A stretch of DNA of 64,000 nt from Gonium pectorale (lineage: Eukaryota; Chlorophyta; Chlorophyceae; Chlamydomonadales; Volvocaceae). The notes beneath the pieces were generated by a model, which was not told where the DNA came from, searched no databases, and was given only the letters and a program-made list of their open reading frames with translations. The translations under genes and the position numbers were made by a program. The DNA lies in assembly GCA_001584585.1 (NCBI GenBank), contig LSYV01000036.1:815048-879047 (forward strand), given 5' to 3'. Positions 10,501-22,100 of this stretch are shown in pieces (the stretch's first letter is position 1; each line of letters begins with the position of its first letter).

Positions 10501-13500
10501 GCCCCTTGCTGGCCCTGGCAGTAGCCAGACAGCACGGCGTCGAGGAACTCCGTCGCCTGCTCCAGCGTCGCGTGCCCGCCGGCCTCTTCCAGCCGCTTGA
10601 CCACCGCGAAGTGCCCCCGCGCGGCGCGGCGAAGCGCCTCCAGCCGGCTGCGCTTGTCGGTGACCGCCTGCAGGCTGCGCCACACGGCCGCGACCTCGTC
10701 GTACAGCTCCAGGATGGCGGCGTCGCGCTCCCGGCCGCCACGGAGCTCGCGCTGGCGGGCGCAAAACTCCTCCGCCTGCACGTTGATGATGTTGCCGTAT
10801 ACCCAGCGCAGCACGCGCATCTCGTCCGGGCCGTGCGCGGAGCCGTCCAGCCGGAGGTGCTGCAGCCACCAGTCGGCGACGAGGAGGTACGGCTCGTCCT
10901 CGCGGGGCCCCGCCAGCTCCTCCGCGAGCAGGGGGTCGTCCGAGGCCGCAGCGGCCACCGCAGCACCGCCTGGCCCAGCCGCCCCCAAACCCGCCACCGT
11001 AACAGCGCTGCCGGCTGCACCACCGCGCGCCGTGGGGGACTGCTGTCGCCCCTGCGGCGCATTGCGGCCGGCGCCGTTGCCGCCGCCCTGAGCCCCGGAC
11101 CGGTTGCCCTGCTGCTGCCCGCGGTTGCGGCTGTTCGCGCCGCCACCGCCGGTGGCGGCGCCGCAGCTGCCGGCCGTCGGCAGGCTGGGGGGCGCAGACT
11201 GCTGCTCGAGCTGGCCTGCCGCCGGGTCGTCGCTCTCGCCGCCACCGCCCCACATCTGCGTTATCAGGCGGTCAAAGCCGAGCTCCACGTCTCCTGCCAC
11301 TACGAAGAGCGACACGCACGGGCCGTCCTCCTCCTCGTCTCCTCCTCCGGTCCCGACGGCGTCGACGCCGTCCGTCCGTCCTCCGTACGACCGTCCGTCC
11401 TCCGTCCGTCCGACCGGCCGACTCGGCGGTCCGTCCGNNNNNNNNNNNNNNNNNNNNNNNNNNNNNNNNNNNNNNNNNNNNNNNNNNNNNNNNNNNNNNN
11501 NNNNNNNNNNNNNNNNNNNNNNNNNNNNNNNNNNNNNNNNNNNNNNNNNNNNNNNNNNNNNNNNNNNNNNNNNNNNNNNNNNNNNNNNNNNNNNNNNNNN
11601 NNNNNNNNNNNNNNNNNNNNNNNNNNNNNNNNNNNNNNNNNNNNNNNNNNNNNNNNNNNNNNNNNNNNNNNNNNNNNNNNNNNNNNNNNNNNNNNNNNNN
11701 NNNNNNNNNNNNNNNNNNNNNNNNNNNNNNNNNNNNNNNNNNNNNNNNNNNNNNNNNNNNNNNNNNNNNNNNNNNNNNNNNNNNNNNNNNNNNNNNNNNN
11801 NNNNNNNNNNNNNNNNNNNNNNNNNNNNNNNNNNNNNNNNNNNNNNNNNNNNNNNNNNNNNNNNNNNNNNNNNNNNNNNNNNNNNNNNNNNNNNNNNNNN
11901 NNNNNNNNNNNNNNNNNNNNNNNNNNNNNNNNNNNNNNNNNNNNNNNNNNNNNNNNNNNNNNNNNNNNNNNNNNNNNNNNNNNNNNNNNNNNNNNNNNNN
12001 NNNNNNNNNNNNNNNNNNNNNNNNNNNNNNNNNNNNNNNNNNNNNNNNNNNNNNNNNNNNNNNNNNNNNNNNNNNNNNNNNNNNNNNNNNNNNNNNNNNN
12101 NNNNNNNNNNNNNNNNNNNNNNNNNNNNNNNNNNNNNNNNNNNNNNNNNNNNNNNNNNNNNNNNNNNNNNNNNNNNNNNNNNNNNNNNNNNNNNNNNNNN
12201 NNNNNNNNNNNNNNNNNNNNNNNNNNNNNNNNNNNNNNNNNNNNNNNNNNNNNNNNNNNNNNNNNNNNNNNNNNNNNNNNNNNNNNNNNNNNNNNNNNNN
12301 NNNNNNNNNNNNNNNNNNNNNNNNNNNNNNNNNNNNNNNNNNNNNNNNNNNCGCCGTCGTCCTCCGAATAGCCCTCGAGGCTGCGGCCAAGCAGGATGGT
12401 GCCGTCGGCCAGCACCGTGCCCACCGCCACGCCAGCGTCAGCTGCGGCGTGCGCCACTGCATGCATGCCCGCCCCACCTGCGTGGCGCAGCTGCTGCAGC
12501 TGCTGCTGGTGCTGCGCGGCGCGTGGCGCCGAGGATGTCGACGCGTACTGCGGCGGTGAGACGGCTCGGAGTGGGAGCGGTTCGCCGTCGGGCCCGAGCG
12601 CATAGTCGAGGCCGTCGCCCGCCGACTCCATCTCCTCCTCAGACACCTCCTCCGCGCTGCCCTCGTGCTCCGTGCACTGCAGGTTGAGCGCGTGGCTGTC
12701 GCCAACGGTGTGGGCTCCACCCGCGTGCGGCGGCAGCGGCGGTGCCCCCCCTGAGCCGTGGTATGACCCGGGCGGCGCGGCGCCGTACTGGGAGGAGGCG
12801 GCCTGCTGTCCCTGCGAGGAGCCGCCGGGCGCGCGCCGGCTGGTGTATCGCAAGCGCCGCCGCGCGCGGGGCATGGGCGCCTGGAGGTGCGAGGCCACTG
12901 CCGCTTCCACAGCAGTGGCGGCGGCGACCTCCCGCGCCGCCGCGTGCTGCATGTGGAAGTCCTCGCTGTCCGACCCCGCGCCCGTGCCGTCCTCGTCGTC
13001 GTCCTCGGGGCCGAGCTCTTCGTCGCTGCCGGCGGCGATGTCCCGCGCCGCTGCCTCCGCGCCGCTGACCGCCTCCTCGTGCTGCTGCACCGCGTACGCC
13101 GCCACCTTCTGCAGGTCCGCGAGCGGCAGCAGCCCCAGGACCACGGCCAGAGCCTGGGGCCGCTGGAACACAATCGAGGGCTGCGCGAGGAACTCCAGCA
13201 GCACGGCGCGTGGACCGGGCGGGCAGGACGCGAGGTGCAGGTCGTCGGCGGCCGCGCCGGCGCCCAGCGTGCGGTACACGAACTGGGTAATGGAGCCGAG
13301 GCTCATGTCGCCTAGATCGCGGTCCGTGAGGTAGATCTCCCGCAGCCGCGTCATCAGCTCCGCCACCATGCCGTTCATGCCGCTAGCAAAGGCGTCGACG
13401 GCCCCTGACGCCTCCCCTGCGCCGCGTGCGCCGCGAATCGGGGTCCCAGCAGCACCCTGTGACGGCTCGAAATCCCCACCCTCATCGTCGGCCGTCGCAT

Positions 13501-16500
13501 CGCCGCCGTCGCCAGACTGGGACCCGTTAGGTTCGTCTGCTGCTTCATGGGGTGGGCCTGCGCCAGCTGCTTGGCCGTAGGACCCGCCCCCCGGAGGCTG
13601 CGGCTGCCCGGGGCCCTGCTGCTGAGGCTGGCCCTTTGCCGCCCAGCCCTGCATAAGCCGGGTGGGCCACCACGACCGCCAAATTGCCGAGCTGCCGCCG
13701 CCGCCGTCCGGTGCCCCTTCCGCCGCCGCCTCGGGGCCAGCCCCGTCACCCTGTTGCGTCCGCCCGGGGTTTGGCGGTTCGCTAAGGCTTCGGCTGTGCA
13801 AGGACTGCCCGAGCACGCTGTCCGAGCTGTTGCAGCTGCTGCCGCCACTGCTGCGCTTGGTCCGTGGCCGGCCGACGGTGGTGTGGGGCGCGGTGGCGGT
13901 GGTGGGACCCGAGGGCACGGGCAGCGGCGCCCGCGGGTCGGGCATGGTGGCCGGCGCCGATAGAGTGCCCGTGGGCAGCGGTGCCAGCCACTCATCCGAG
14001 GCCTCTCCAAACGTCAGCACGGGGTGAGCCGAGGAGTTTTCAAGCCTGGCAGCGCGGGGGCAGCCTCCGTTAACACAACAGCAGGCTGCAAAGCCACGTG
14101 CATTTTCGTCGACACGTGCCTCACATGCTGACGCCGCCGCATTCATGAGCAATGGCCCAAGCCTGACAACATGTCGACAAGATCCGAAACGTTGGATTGG
14201 TGCACGTTGTTGACCACTTCTGTACTCCTTTTCCCTCCACAAGGCAGTGCGGCCTGTGCATCGGGCCCCATGTGCTTGGCAACCAGCCCGCGACGGCGGG
14301 ATAGACCCTTCCGCTACCCACAAGTCGCCGCCGCTCCACCTACCCGTACGGTGATTGCCCGTGCGCGTGCCCGTGGCTGTGGTGCGGACAGTGCGGGTGG
14401 TGCCGGCACGAGCTGCCGTGCACGTGCCCGCCCGCCGGCGCGCCTCCGTGCCCCCCGGCGTGCTGCTTCTGCCCGGGCAGCGCCTGCTGCTGATGGTGGC
14501 GGTGTGAGCGCTCGCTGAGCGAGCTGAAGGAGTCGCGAGTGCTCATGAAGTCGCTATGGGACCAGGTGCGGCCGCCCGCCGAGGGGCGCATAAACACCTT
14601 CTCAAACGCCTCGGAGGAGCTGCGTACAAGTGAGGGTCAAGACGCGCGTCTTCAGAAAATGTGCTATTGTCGTAACGCAGTGAAACGGTGCACCCAGAGC
14701 GGCACTAACAGCAGCACATCATGCAGCACATCATCCAGGAAGTCCTCCGTGGGCCAGACAAGCAGCCATCCGAGCTCACCTCATGGTGGCCGCGTCCGCC
14801 GCGTAACAGCGGAAGCACAGGTTGTAGCCCGGCGTGCGGGTGCTGGTGTAGTACATGCCAACCACGTCCTGCTGGCACTTATAGCAGCAGACGTACTTGT
14901 TGTCCTGAGGGTGGGAGGGAAAACGCATCTCACACAGCAATATATGACATGCTCTACAGGAGACGGACACCATGAGCACTCTGCCAGCACGATTGGTTAC
15001 GCCCTGCCATCCGAACGCTAGCTAGGTAAAGGCAAACCCTAAAGCAATGGCTTTGAAAGCTCCCCGATGGCACCGACCCGCGCCGCCCCGGGCCGCCTCA
15101 CCTGCACTGCGAGCCCCTCGTGCACCAGCTCCACGTGCCCCAGGAAGTCCCGGCTGCTGTGGAACTTCTGCTCGCACACCGGGCAAAGCCAGTAGCAGGC
15201 GGCGCGGTTGCCCTGCTCGCGCAGCAGCACCAGCCCCTCGATCAGCTCGTCCACCGCGTCGTTGCCCTGCTCCCGCCGCACGCCTGCAGACCGTGCCACA
15301 TAACCACTTCATTGCACAAGGACGTAAGAGAGGGAACGGATGGCTAAGCTACTCCATTTCTTCGTGTTTCAAACACATCAGCTATCCGTCGTTTGGGCTA
15401 CAACCGCATAAGCCGACGACCCATGCGAGTCCACGCTCGTCACGTGCAGTCCCCGCCCAAGCCGTAACGCGGGAGCAGCTCCGACAGGCCAGCGGGCTGG
15501 CCTCACCCTTGAGCAGCGCCGCCATGGGGACCTTTAGCAGCTGCCGCCGCTGCTCCGGCGACGTGGTCCGCCAGAAGGTCTCCACGTCCATGTAGCGCTC
15601 GTACCGGCTGCGCTCCTTGCGCGGCCCGCGTGCAACATCCCCGCCTTTCGCCCTGTTCTTTGCTTTCCCTCCGGCTCGCCGCCCACCGGCACCGCCGGCG
15701 TTCGCCGCGTTGCTGCCGGTTGGCGCGCTGGCGCCGTCGCGCACCTCGTCCCACTCCTGCTCTGCAGATAGCCGCGGCGCCAGCTCCTGTTGAGGCGGCG
15801 GCGGCGGCGCCGGCGGAGGCAGCGGAGGCACTGCGGCGCTGCGCCCCTGCACGGCACCGTCGACAGGGTTCGCCTGCGGCCGGTGCTGCTGCGGCGGGTG
15901 GGGCTGCGGTGGCGGCGTCATGGTGCCAGCCGAGGGACCCGCAGCAGCGTGGCTGTGAGCGCCAGTGGGCACGGCCTGCGTCTTGCCCTGCTGCGGTGTA
16001 GGCCCCAGCCCCGCCTGCACGACGCCTCCGGCTGCTGAGGCCAGCGCCTCCTCGCCCTGCCGGCCGGGTCGCAGCATGCGCAGCAGCTCTGTGACCGCCG
16101 CTTGCGTCTCGAACTTGTGCTGCAAGTCGTCCACGCTGCCCTTGCTGAGGAGCAGCTGACTGGCCCAGAGCTGCAAGTCCTGCTGGTGCGGCCTGCATGC
16201 CATAGTAACAGCACGCACACACACCTGAACACGCATATTGAACACACACACAACTGAACACGTCGCAGTGCTCGTTAGCTACTTCAGACATGTTTGAACA
16301 CGCCCTAGGGCACACACAACGGAGCATCACATGCTGGTAAACCCAAGAGGCAGACGACATCCAAAGGCATCCTCAAGATAGCGGCGCCGCCTAGTCTCAG
16401 AATGCATACTGCTAGTAGGTGTGTTACGTCATGCGAATGCGCGTGCTTGTGGACAGGCTGCAAACAGACGAGCGAGGCAATGCAAACAGTCGAGCAGTCG

Positions 16501-18338
16501 AGCAGTCTGGTATTCTAACCGGCAGCCCAACAACCCATTGCGCATAGTACCCGCTACACGACCCCGCTACGGGGCGCCCGCTGCCCTGGGGGACCCCGAG
16601 TGACTTAACGCTGCAATGGCGGCTGGGCTGGCTGAGCTGGGCTGGGCTGGGCTGCCCTCCAGACAGCAGAACCGGTCGTGCTAGTAGGTGTGTGATTGCC
16701 ATGGGCATACTGCCGAATCCCCCAAACCCTGCCGTCCGCACGGATTGGCCGGCCGCCGACCTGAGTATGTGCTGCAGCAGGCGCACGATGCCGTCCACCG
16801 GGATGTGGGTGCTGTCGAGCAGCGTATGGCAGCTCTCCAGCACCTGGTGCATGCAGGCCAGCACGCTGCGCTTCTCCGCCACGATGCGCTGCCAGTTGTC
16901 CTGCTTCACCCACTCCACGATGCTGTCTTGCACCCTCTGAGGGGCGGAAGACGGGTGTTACTGCGAACGGGGAGCAGACCGGCAGGAGCCCGAGGCACCA
17001 GGACAGCCCAACAGTGCAGCAGCGGAGGGCCCTCCTGACCCCCGGCGCCCGACCACATCCTGCACATGCCCCTCTCTATCACCAACCCGTCAGGCACCGC
17101 CCCTAGATCACGGCCCATAGGCGGCAGCAGAGCCCTAATGGCTCTCTGCTCATCGCCGTCGCCGCTCTCGAAAATGAACGTCGCCAAGTTGAACTAAGCA
17201 CGGCGGGACCAGCGTATCACCCGGGCGTCCTCCCCCTCCCCTCCCCTCCCCTCCCCTGCCCGTGGCCCCGTGGACGGTGGCCTCACCAGGCAGCACGGAT
17301 CGCACGTCCTGGCGTGCGCGTCGGAGATGGTGATGACAGGCTCCACTAGCAGCGGCGAGGTGCACTCCAGCGTCCGAACGCAGTGCGCGATGGCCTCGCG
17401 GAACTCCCGTTTGATCGCCTCGCACCGCGCCTCCGGCTGTAGCTGGTACCACGCGACATCCCCGCTATCTGCGGCTGTCGACGAGCCTGCCGCCTCGCCC
17501 GACTGCGCTTGTTCGGGCGGCTGCGGCGGCTGTTCTTGCGACAGCGCTAGCCCGCCCTGGAGAGCCGACTCCTCGACGAGCAGGTTCACAAGTAGCGTTG
17601 CTCGCAATGCTGCGCTGCTGAGCGAGCCCGGAGCCAGCTCGGAGGCCTGGACAAGGATGGACCATACGTCGGACTATTGCTCCTCGTCGCCCACGGTAAA
17701 GGCAGCTAGTGGCCCCAGCAGCGATAGCGGAACAGCATGTAATCGGTCTCGCACCTGCTTTGCTTCCAGGAGGGCTGAGTGCAGAAGCGAAAGCCGCCTG
17801 TGCGACGGCAGTGTTCCCGCTGCCCCCTGCTGATCAGCCTCCACGCGAGCGCTCTCGTGGTAGAGGAGGCGGGCCTGTGTTCGGAAAGGGGTTGCTTGCA
17901 GCCTCTCGCATACTCCGCAGACAGCGCGCCTAACGCACGAGTGGCTCCACAGTCGAAAGCAATAAGTACATACTATCGATTATTTGCCTGAGGCATGCGA
18001 CGCGCGATAGCGATGCCGAGCCGCACACCCATCTCGCAGCTGAGGCAGCAAGTCGACGCAAGGGACATCAAGGATGCCAACACACGCACCAGGTATCTGT
18101 GTGGCAGGAAGCTGTTCGGGTGCTCCTGGGACAGCCGCTGAAGCGCCCGCTTGGCCTTCGCCCTGTTTGCAAGAGCCGGGGAGTTTCGTGTCCGGAACAG
18201 AGCCAAGCCAACAGCTCCAGAGCAACCCGGGAAGAGGTCTGAGGCTTACCTGCCGCCCCTGCAGAAGTCCTTGAGCACACCCGCGCACTCCGTCGCCATG
18301 CGAAAGAAACTCTGGTCCATTGTTGCCCCCGTTGACAT
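4535..18338 (-). CDS. Giant DUF627/DUF629 USP-related protein without visible peptidase domain
   Basis: Exons: 18338-18250, 18162-18090, 17874-17755, 17646-17287, 16936-16761, 16192-15507, 15283-15102, 14904-14780, 14619-14344, 14045 into the gap, out of the gap to 10026, 9796-9639, 9444-8848, 8552-8321, 8083-4535; phases agree at every junction that can be checked. Residues 1-270 resemble DUF627 (RALQRLSQEHPNSFLPHRYL; ASELAPGSLSSAALRATLLV). Residues 470-560 resemble DUF629: YMDVETFWRTTSPEQRRQLL, then a C2H2-like WLCPVCEQKF...FLGHVELVH. A Cys-rich segment (CCYKC...YNLCFRCY) and a His-rich tract follow. After the gap come helical segments and Lys/Glu/Arg coiled coil. The last exon (1,183 codons) is Gln/Ala/Pro/Gly-rich. 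In plants DUF627/DUF629 precede an often inactive USP domain; none is seen here. The start ATG has an in-frame stop 21 bases upstream. The donor after exon 5 (GTCGGC) is weak. Confidence 0.7.
11341..11437. repeat. CCGTCCGT-type microsatellite at gap edge
   Basis: Irregular copies of CCGTCCGTCC and CGACCGTCCG run into the run of N. On the minus strand this reads as CGGACGGA repeats. The repeat probably caused the assembly gap and is most likely intronic, inside the USP-related gene. Confidence 0.8.
11438..12351. other. Assembly gap, 914 N
   Basis: Unresolved bases inside the USP-related gene. The left side reads out of DEEEDGP-type coding sequence through a microsatellite. The right side ends in an acidic stretch (GRSLEGYSEDDG). 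At least one intron and possibly more exons are hidden, and the true length is unknown. Confidence 0.99.
16621..16655. repeat. GGGCT pentamer repeat
   Basis: GGCTGGGCT-type pentamers lie in the intron between exons 5 and 6 of the USP-related gene. Confidence 0.7.
17233..17257. repeat. CCCCT pentamer repeat
   Basis: Five to six copies of CCCCT lie in the intron between exons 4 and 5 of the USP-related gene. Confidence 0.75.
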
Positions 18339-19152
18339 GGTTCCAAGTACTGATAATCACATGCAGTCTATTGGGGCGCCATCCCATGCCCCTTGCCCTG
18401 CTGGGTGTTGTGCTCAATCCATAGATGCGGTGTACTTTGCGAGATAATAAGCCAATACAACGATGCAACGCTGAGAACGATAGCCGTCTGCACCCACGAC
18501 CTTGGTGTACGGCTGGTTCCATGGAGCGCACGAAACCATGCCTCGGCACTGCAGGTCGGCTCGGTACGGGGCCTGCAGGGAAAATGCGCTCCGCTGACAA
18601 CAGATCACGGAGCTGTGTGATGCTCGTGTGAAACATTACGCACAAGGGCTCCCTTGCCCCAGCTCTCTCTGGCCACTGTCCGGCAGCGTCCGGCACAAAC
18701 CCTGGCATGACCCCTCGTGGAGGACAGGGATTCATGGGCCGCATTGATACGGGGCGGCGGTGAGTCCGAGGGAGGCAAGAACATGCCCCTGTACCGACAT
18801 CAAGCGTTGTCAGAGGAACATTCCAAGATCGTACATGACGCGGAATCCTGCATGCCCTAGCCAGTGCCCTGTATACAGCATGTGTTCAGAGAGAGGGCAT
18901 GGAACCGACCTATGACCCCGGCATCCGGCCTCGCAAGTTTTGTAAGGCCAGGCGAAGCGAGCAGCCTGAAGTAACGCCTGAGAGCACTTTTAGCAAACAG
19001 CCACAACCTCACCAACTAACTATACTCAACGGCCTCCTTGCACCTAGCCATGTCATCCCAATGGTCACAGCCACGCGCCGTTGTTTGTCTGTCCGATCTA
19101 CCACGGACACCGTACAGCGGTACAAAGTGACGTCACCGCGGGTCAAATGCTG
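18339..19152. other. Intergenic: VPS33 3' UTR and USP-related promoter
   Basis: No coding exon is supported. Both flanking genes are on the minus strand. No TGTAA on the minus strand was spotted between the VPS33 stop and the next start, so the VPS33 3' end is unmarked. Confidence 0.5.
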
Positions 19153-22100
19153 CTATGCCGCAGATGCCGTGCCGAAGTCGCTGGCGAGGGGGTCCATGAA
19201 GGACTGCAGCAACGTCCGCCCGTTCACGATCTTGGTCGTCAGAACCAGGAAGCGGTAGGGCCACTCGGGCCTCGAGCTCAGGAACCGCAACGCAGAGATC
19301 TCGGCAAACGTCACCCCACCAATGAAGACCACCAGCACGGTTTCCGTCGTCTGCACGCCACGGCCGGGTGGCCCGGCGGCGGCACTCGCTCCAGGCAGCC
19401 CGCCGGCGGCCGCCGCCGATGATGACCCGGCAGCCGGCGCGCCCACTCCCGCTCCTGCTGCCGCACCACCAGCGTTAGACGCCGCGTGTGCCGCCGACCC
19501 GGAGGAGGACGAGGCGGCGGATGACGTGTACGGTCGCTCGATGGGCATGCCGTTGCTGTCGACCGCCTGCAGAGCATCGAAGTGGTTGCCGGGCAGCTGC
19601 TGCAGCACCTCCGTGACGGGCCCCCACCCGGTCCTGCGGAGGGAGGGAGGTGTGGACGGTAGGCAGCCGGTAACGAGCGCCAACCCAGTTTGTCAGGCGC
19701 AGGGCGTGATGAGTGATGCAACATCACACAGCAAGGCCAGCTTCAAGGGTTTGGTTTCTGCACGAAACGCGGTATGCGGTTGGCTTGCGCGGTACCACCT
19801 CTCAGGCAACGTCGAATCTTCACACCACTGTCCAGGATCGTGGTTCGACGCCCTCCTGGTCCGCCGGCCCCCCGTCCGACGGCCCCCCTGGTCCGCCGCC
19901 CCCCCTCGGTCCGCCGCCCCCCCCCTGGTCCGCCGCCCCCCCTGGTCCGCCGCCCCTAGCCCCACCTGAGCGCCGCTTCCACCACGCGGATGCTGAGAGG
20001 CGCGTAGCCCTTGTACAGGTGCGAGACGTCGCCTGGCGGTTCCGAGGCGGCGGCCCCGCCCGTGCCTTCGGTCTCCGGCACAATGAGTTGCAGCGCCTTT
20101 CGCAGCGCCGAGAACTGGCTCTTGGTCCCCGAGGAGGCCTTGAGCAGACCTGCGCGCAAAACCCGCCAATTAAGCATGGCGCATGGTTAGGCTCGATGAT
20201 TTGAGGCATGCTGTACGACAAAGTGCTGGCACTGTGCGGGCGACGCACGCGAGCACGTACCCAGCAAGTCTGTACATAATGGCTGTGCATGGTTCCAGTC
20301 TACTGGGCCCCGAGCAACGGGGAGCCAAACCTCCTCGGTGGCGCACACAAGAAGCAAGCCTAGAGAGGCGGGCCCCGCGCAAGCCGCACCCGACTTCTCC
20401 AGCGCGTTGAGCGTGAGCAGCTGCTGGTGGCCGTACGTGTGGAGCACCTCCTGCCGCAGCGAGTCGAGCTGGCGCCGGGGCAGCCCGCCGCCCACCGCGC
20501 TGAGCAGCACCAGCAGCCGGAGCACGTCCACCAGGTCCGCGCCCCGGTACATCAGCTCCTGGACCCGGCGAGGCCCAAGGAGCGGGCCAAACCGCCAAAG
20601 AGAGGGACCGAGGGTAAGTTGCAAATCCAAGGCTCTACGTCAGTGTCAAGGAGCAGGGAGGCGACACAGGAGGCCGGGGTCTACACAGGAGGCCGGGGCC
20701 GGGGAGCGCCGCAATCCCGCATGCGCGTCCTGCTCGCGCATCGGGCGAGCGGCAGGTGCGACGAAGGACTAGGAGACGCCGCAGGTGGTGAGGCCGTGGC
20801 CACGACACGTGGACGGGTGTCCCTCAGCCCGGCCGCAGGAGGCGGATTGTGCGAAGCGTTGCACCTCACCCGGACACATGCTCGGCGCTCCGGGGGCAGG
20901 CGCTCACCTCGATGAAGGCCACGCTGGCCTCGGGCTCGTACCCCTCCACGATGGCCTGCTCCTGGTTGAGCCGGTCGTGGAAGAGCTGCTCCTTCGCCTG
21001 GCGGTGCGCAAGCCCAGACGTCGGAGGGCTGTGAGCTCAAAACAGCATTGCGAAGATCGGCACGGCGCCCGCGCATGAGCATTGCGCCTTGGGTGCGCCC
21101 TAGGTGCGCAGGCCGGGACGTACCTGGGGACTCGTACCTCCCGCTGCAGCGAATTCTTGCACCCGCACCGCCCACGCCACATGCCCAGTCGCCCAAGGAC
21201 ACCGCACACTAATCCCGCCCGCACAGCCCTCTCGACACAGCGCAAGGTCTAGGTGGTGCGGGACCGGCAAGGCTGCTAGCCGGCGCTTCGACCCGGCTTC
21301 TCCGCAGGCGCGGCAGGCAGGCACGCGTGACGCAAGGCTCACCCGCGCCGCCGGCGGCGTGGCCACGTCTGAGAGGCGGTCGAGCATGTTGAGCTTAGGC
21401 AGCCCCTTGACAAAGCTCTTCAGCTCGCTAATGTCCTTGCTGCCCAGCTCGCTGTACTCGCGGCGGGCCTCCAGAGCGTACTGCGTCAGCCTGCGAGCAC
21501 CCCAGGGCGCAAGCCAAAGAAAAATAGGGAGGGGAAGCCTGCAAGCGCCTCCAAGAGCGAGCGTGACAACGCGCCTGACCGAGTGCGCCGGGAGAGCCAC
21601 GCGCGCAAAGGGGCGTGCGCTGCAAGGGACTCCGTCGGGCTGCGTGACCTCCCGCCCTCCAACGGGCCCGGGTCCCCTTCCTCGGTAACGGGTGCACGGC
21701 GTTCCCAGTGGGTGGCCCCAGGGGTCCTGGGGCCCGGAAATGAGAAGGGGTATCGAGGGGACGCTGGGAGCCTTTCGCGTTTACGCTTTCTTTACGCTGT
21801 CGGGCCACGCGCCTGGCGATGGCGACGTGGAAGGGCAGGTCCCGGAACTCCCGGTAAAACGGGTCGGTGCTGTTAAGCAGCGTGCGGCCCGCCGGCAACC
21901 GCTCCGCCGCCTCGCCGCCGGCCCGCTTGTCTGCAGTGGGTGCGGGGGCCAGGCGTGGCGAGCTTCGGCAACCATCAGCAAATGCGGGGTCTTCCTCACG
22001 CCGCCGCCGCGTACCGCAAACATGGCGCCGCAAGCAAGCGGTAACAGTTGCATGCGGGTCTTGTGCCGCGCCTGCGCACTGCGTCTCAAGGGCAAGGCCG

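Noticed and set aside
10059..14323. Open frames running through the 914-N gap
   Set aside because: They are open only because N is not a stop. Reading frame cannot be followed across the gap.
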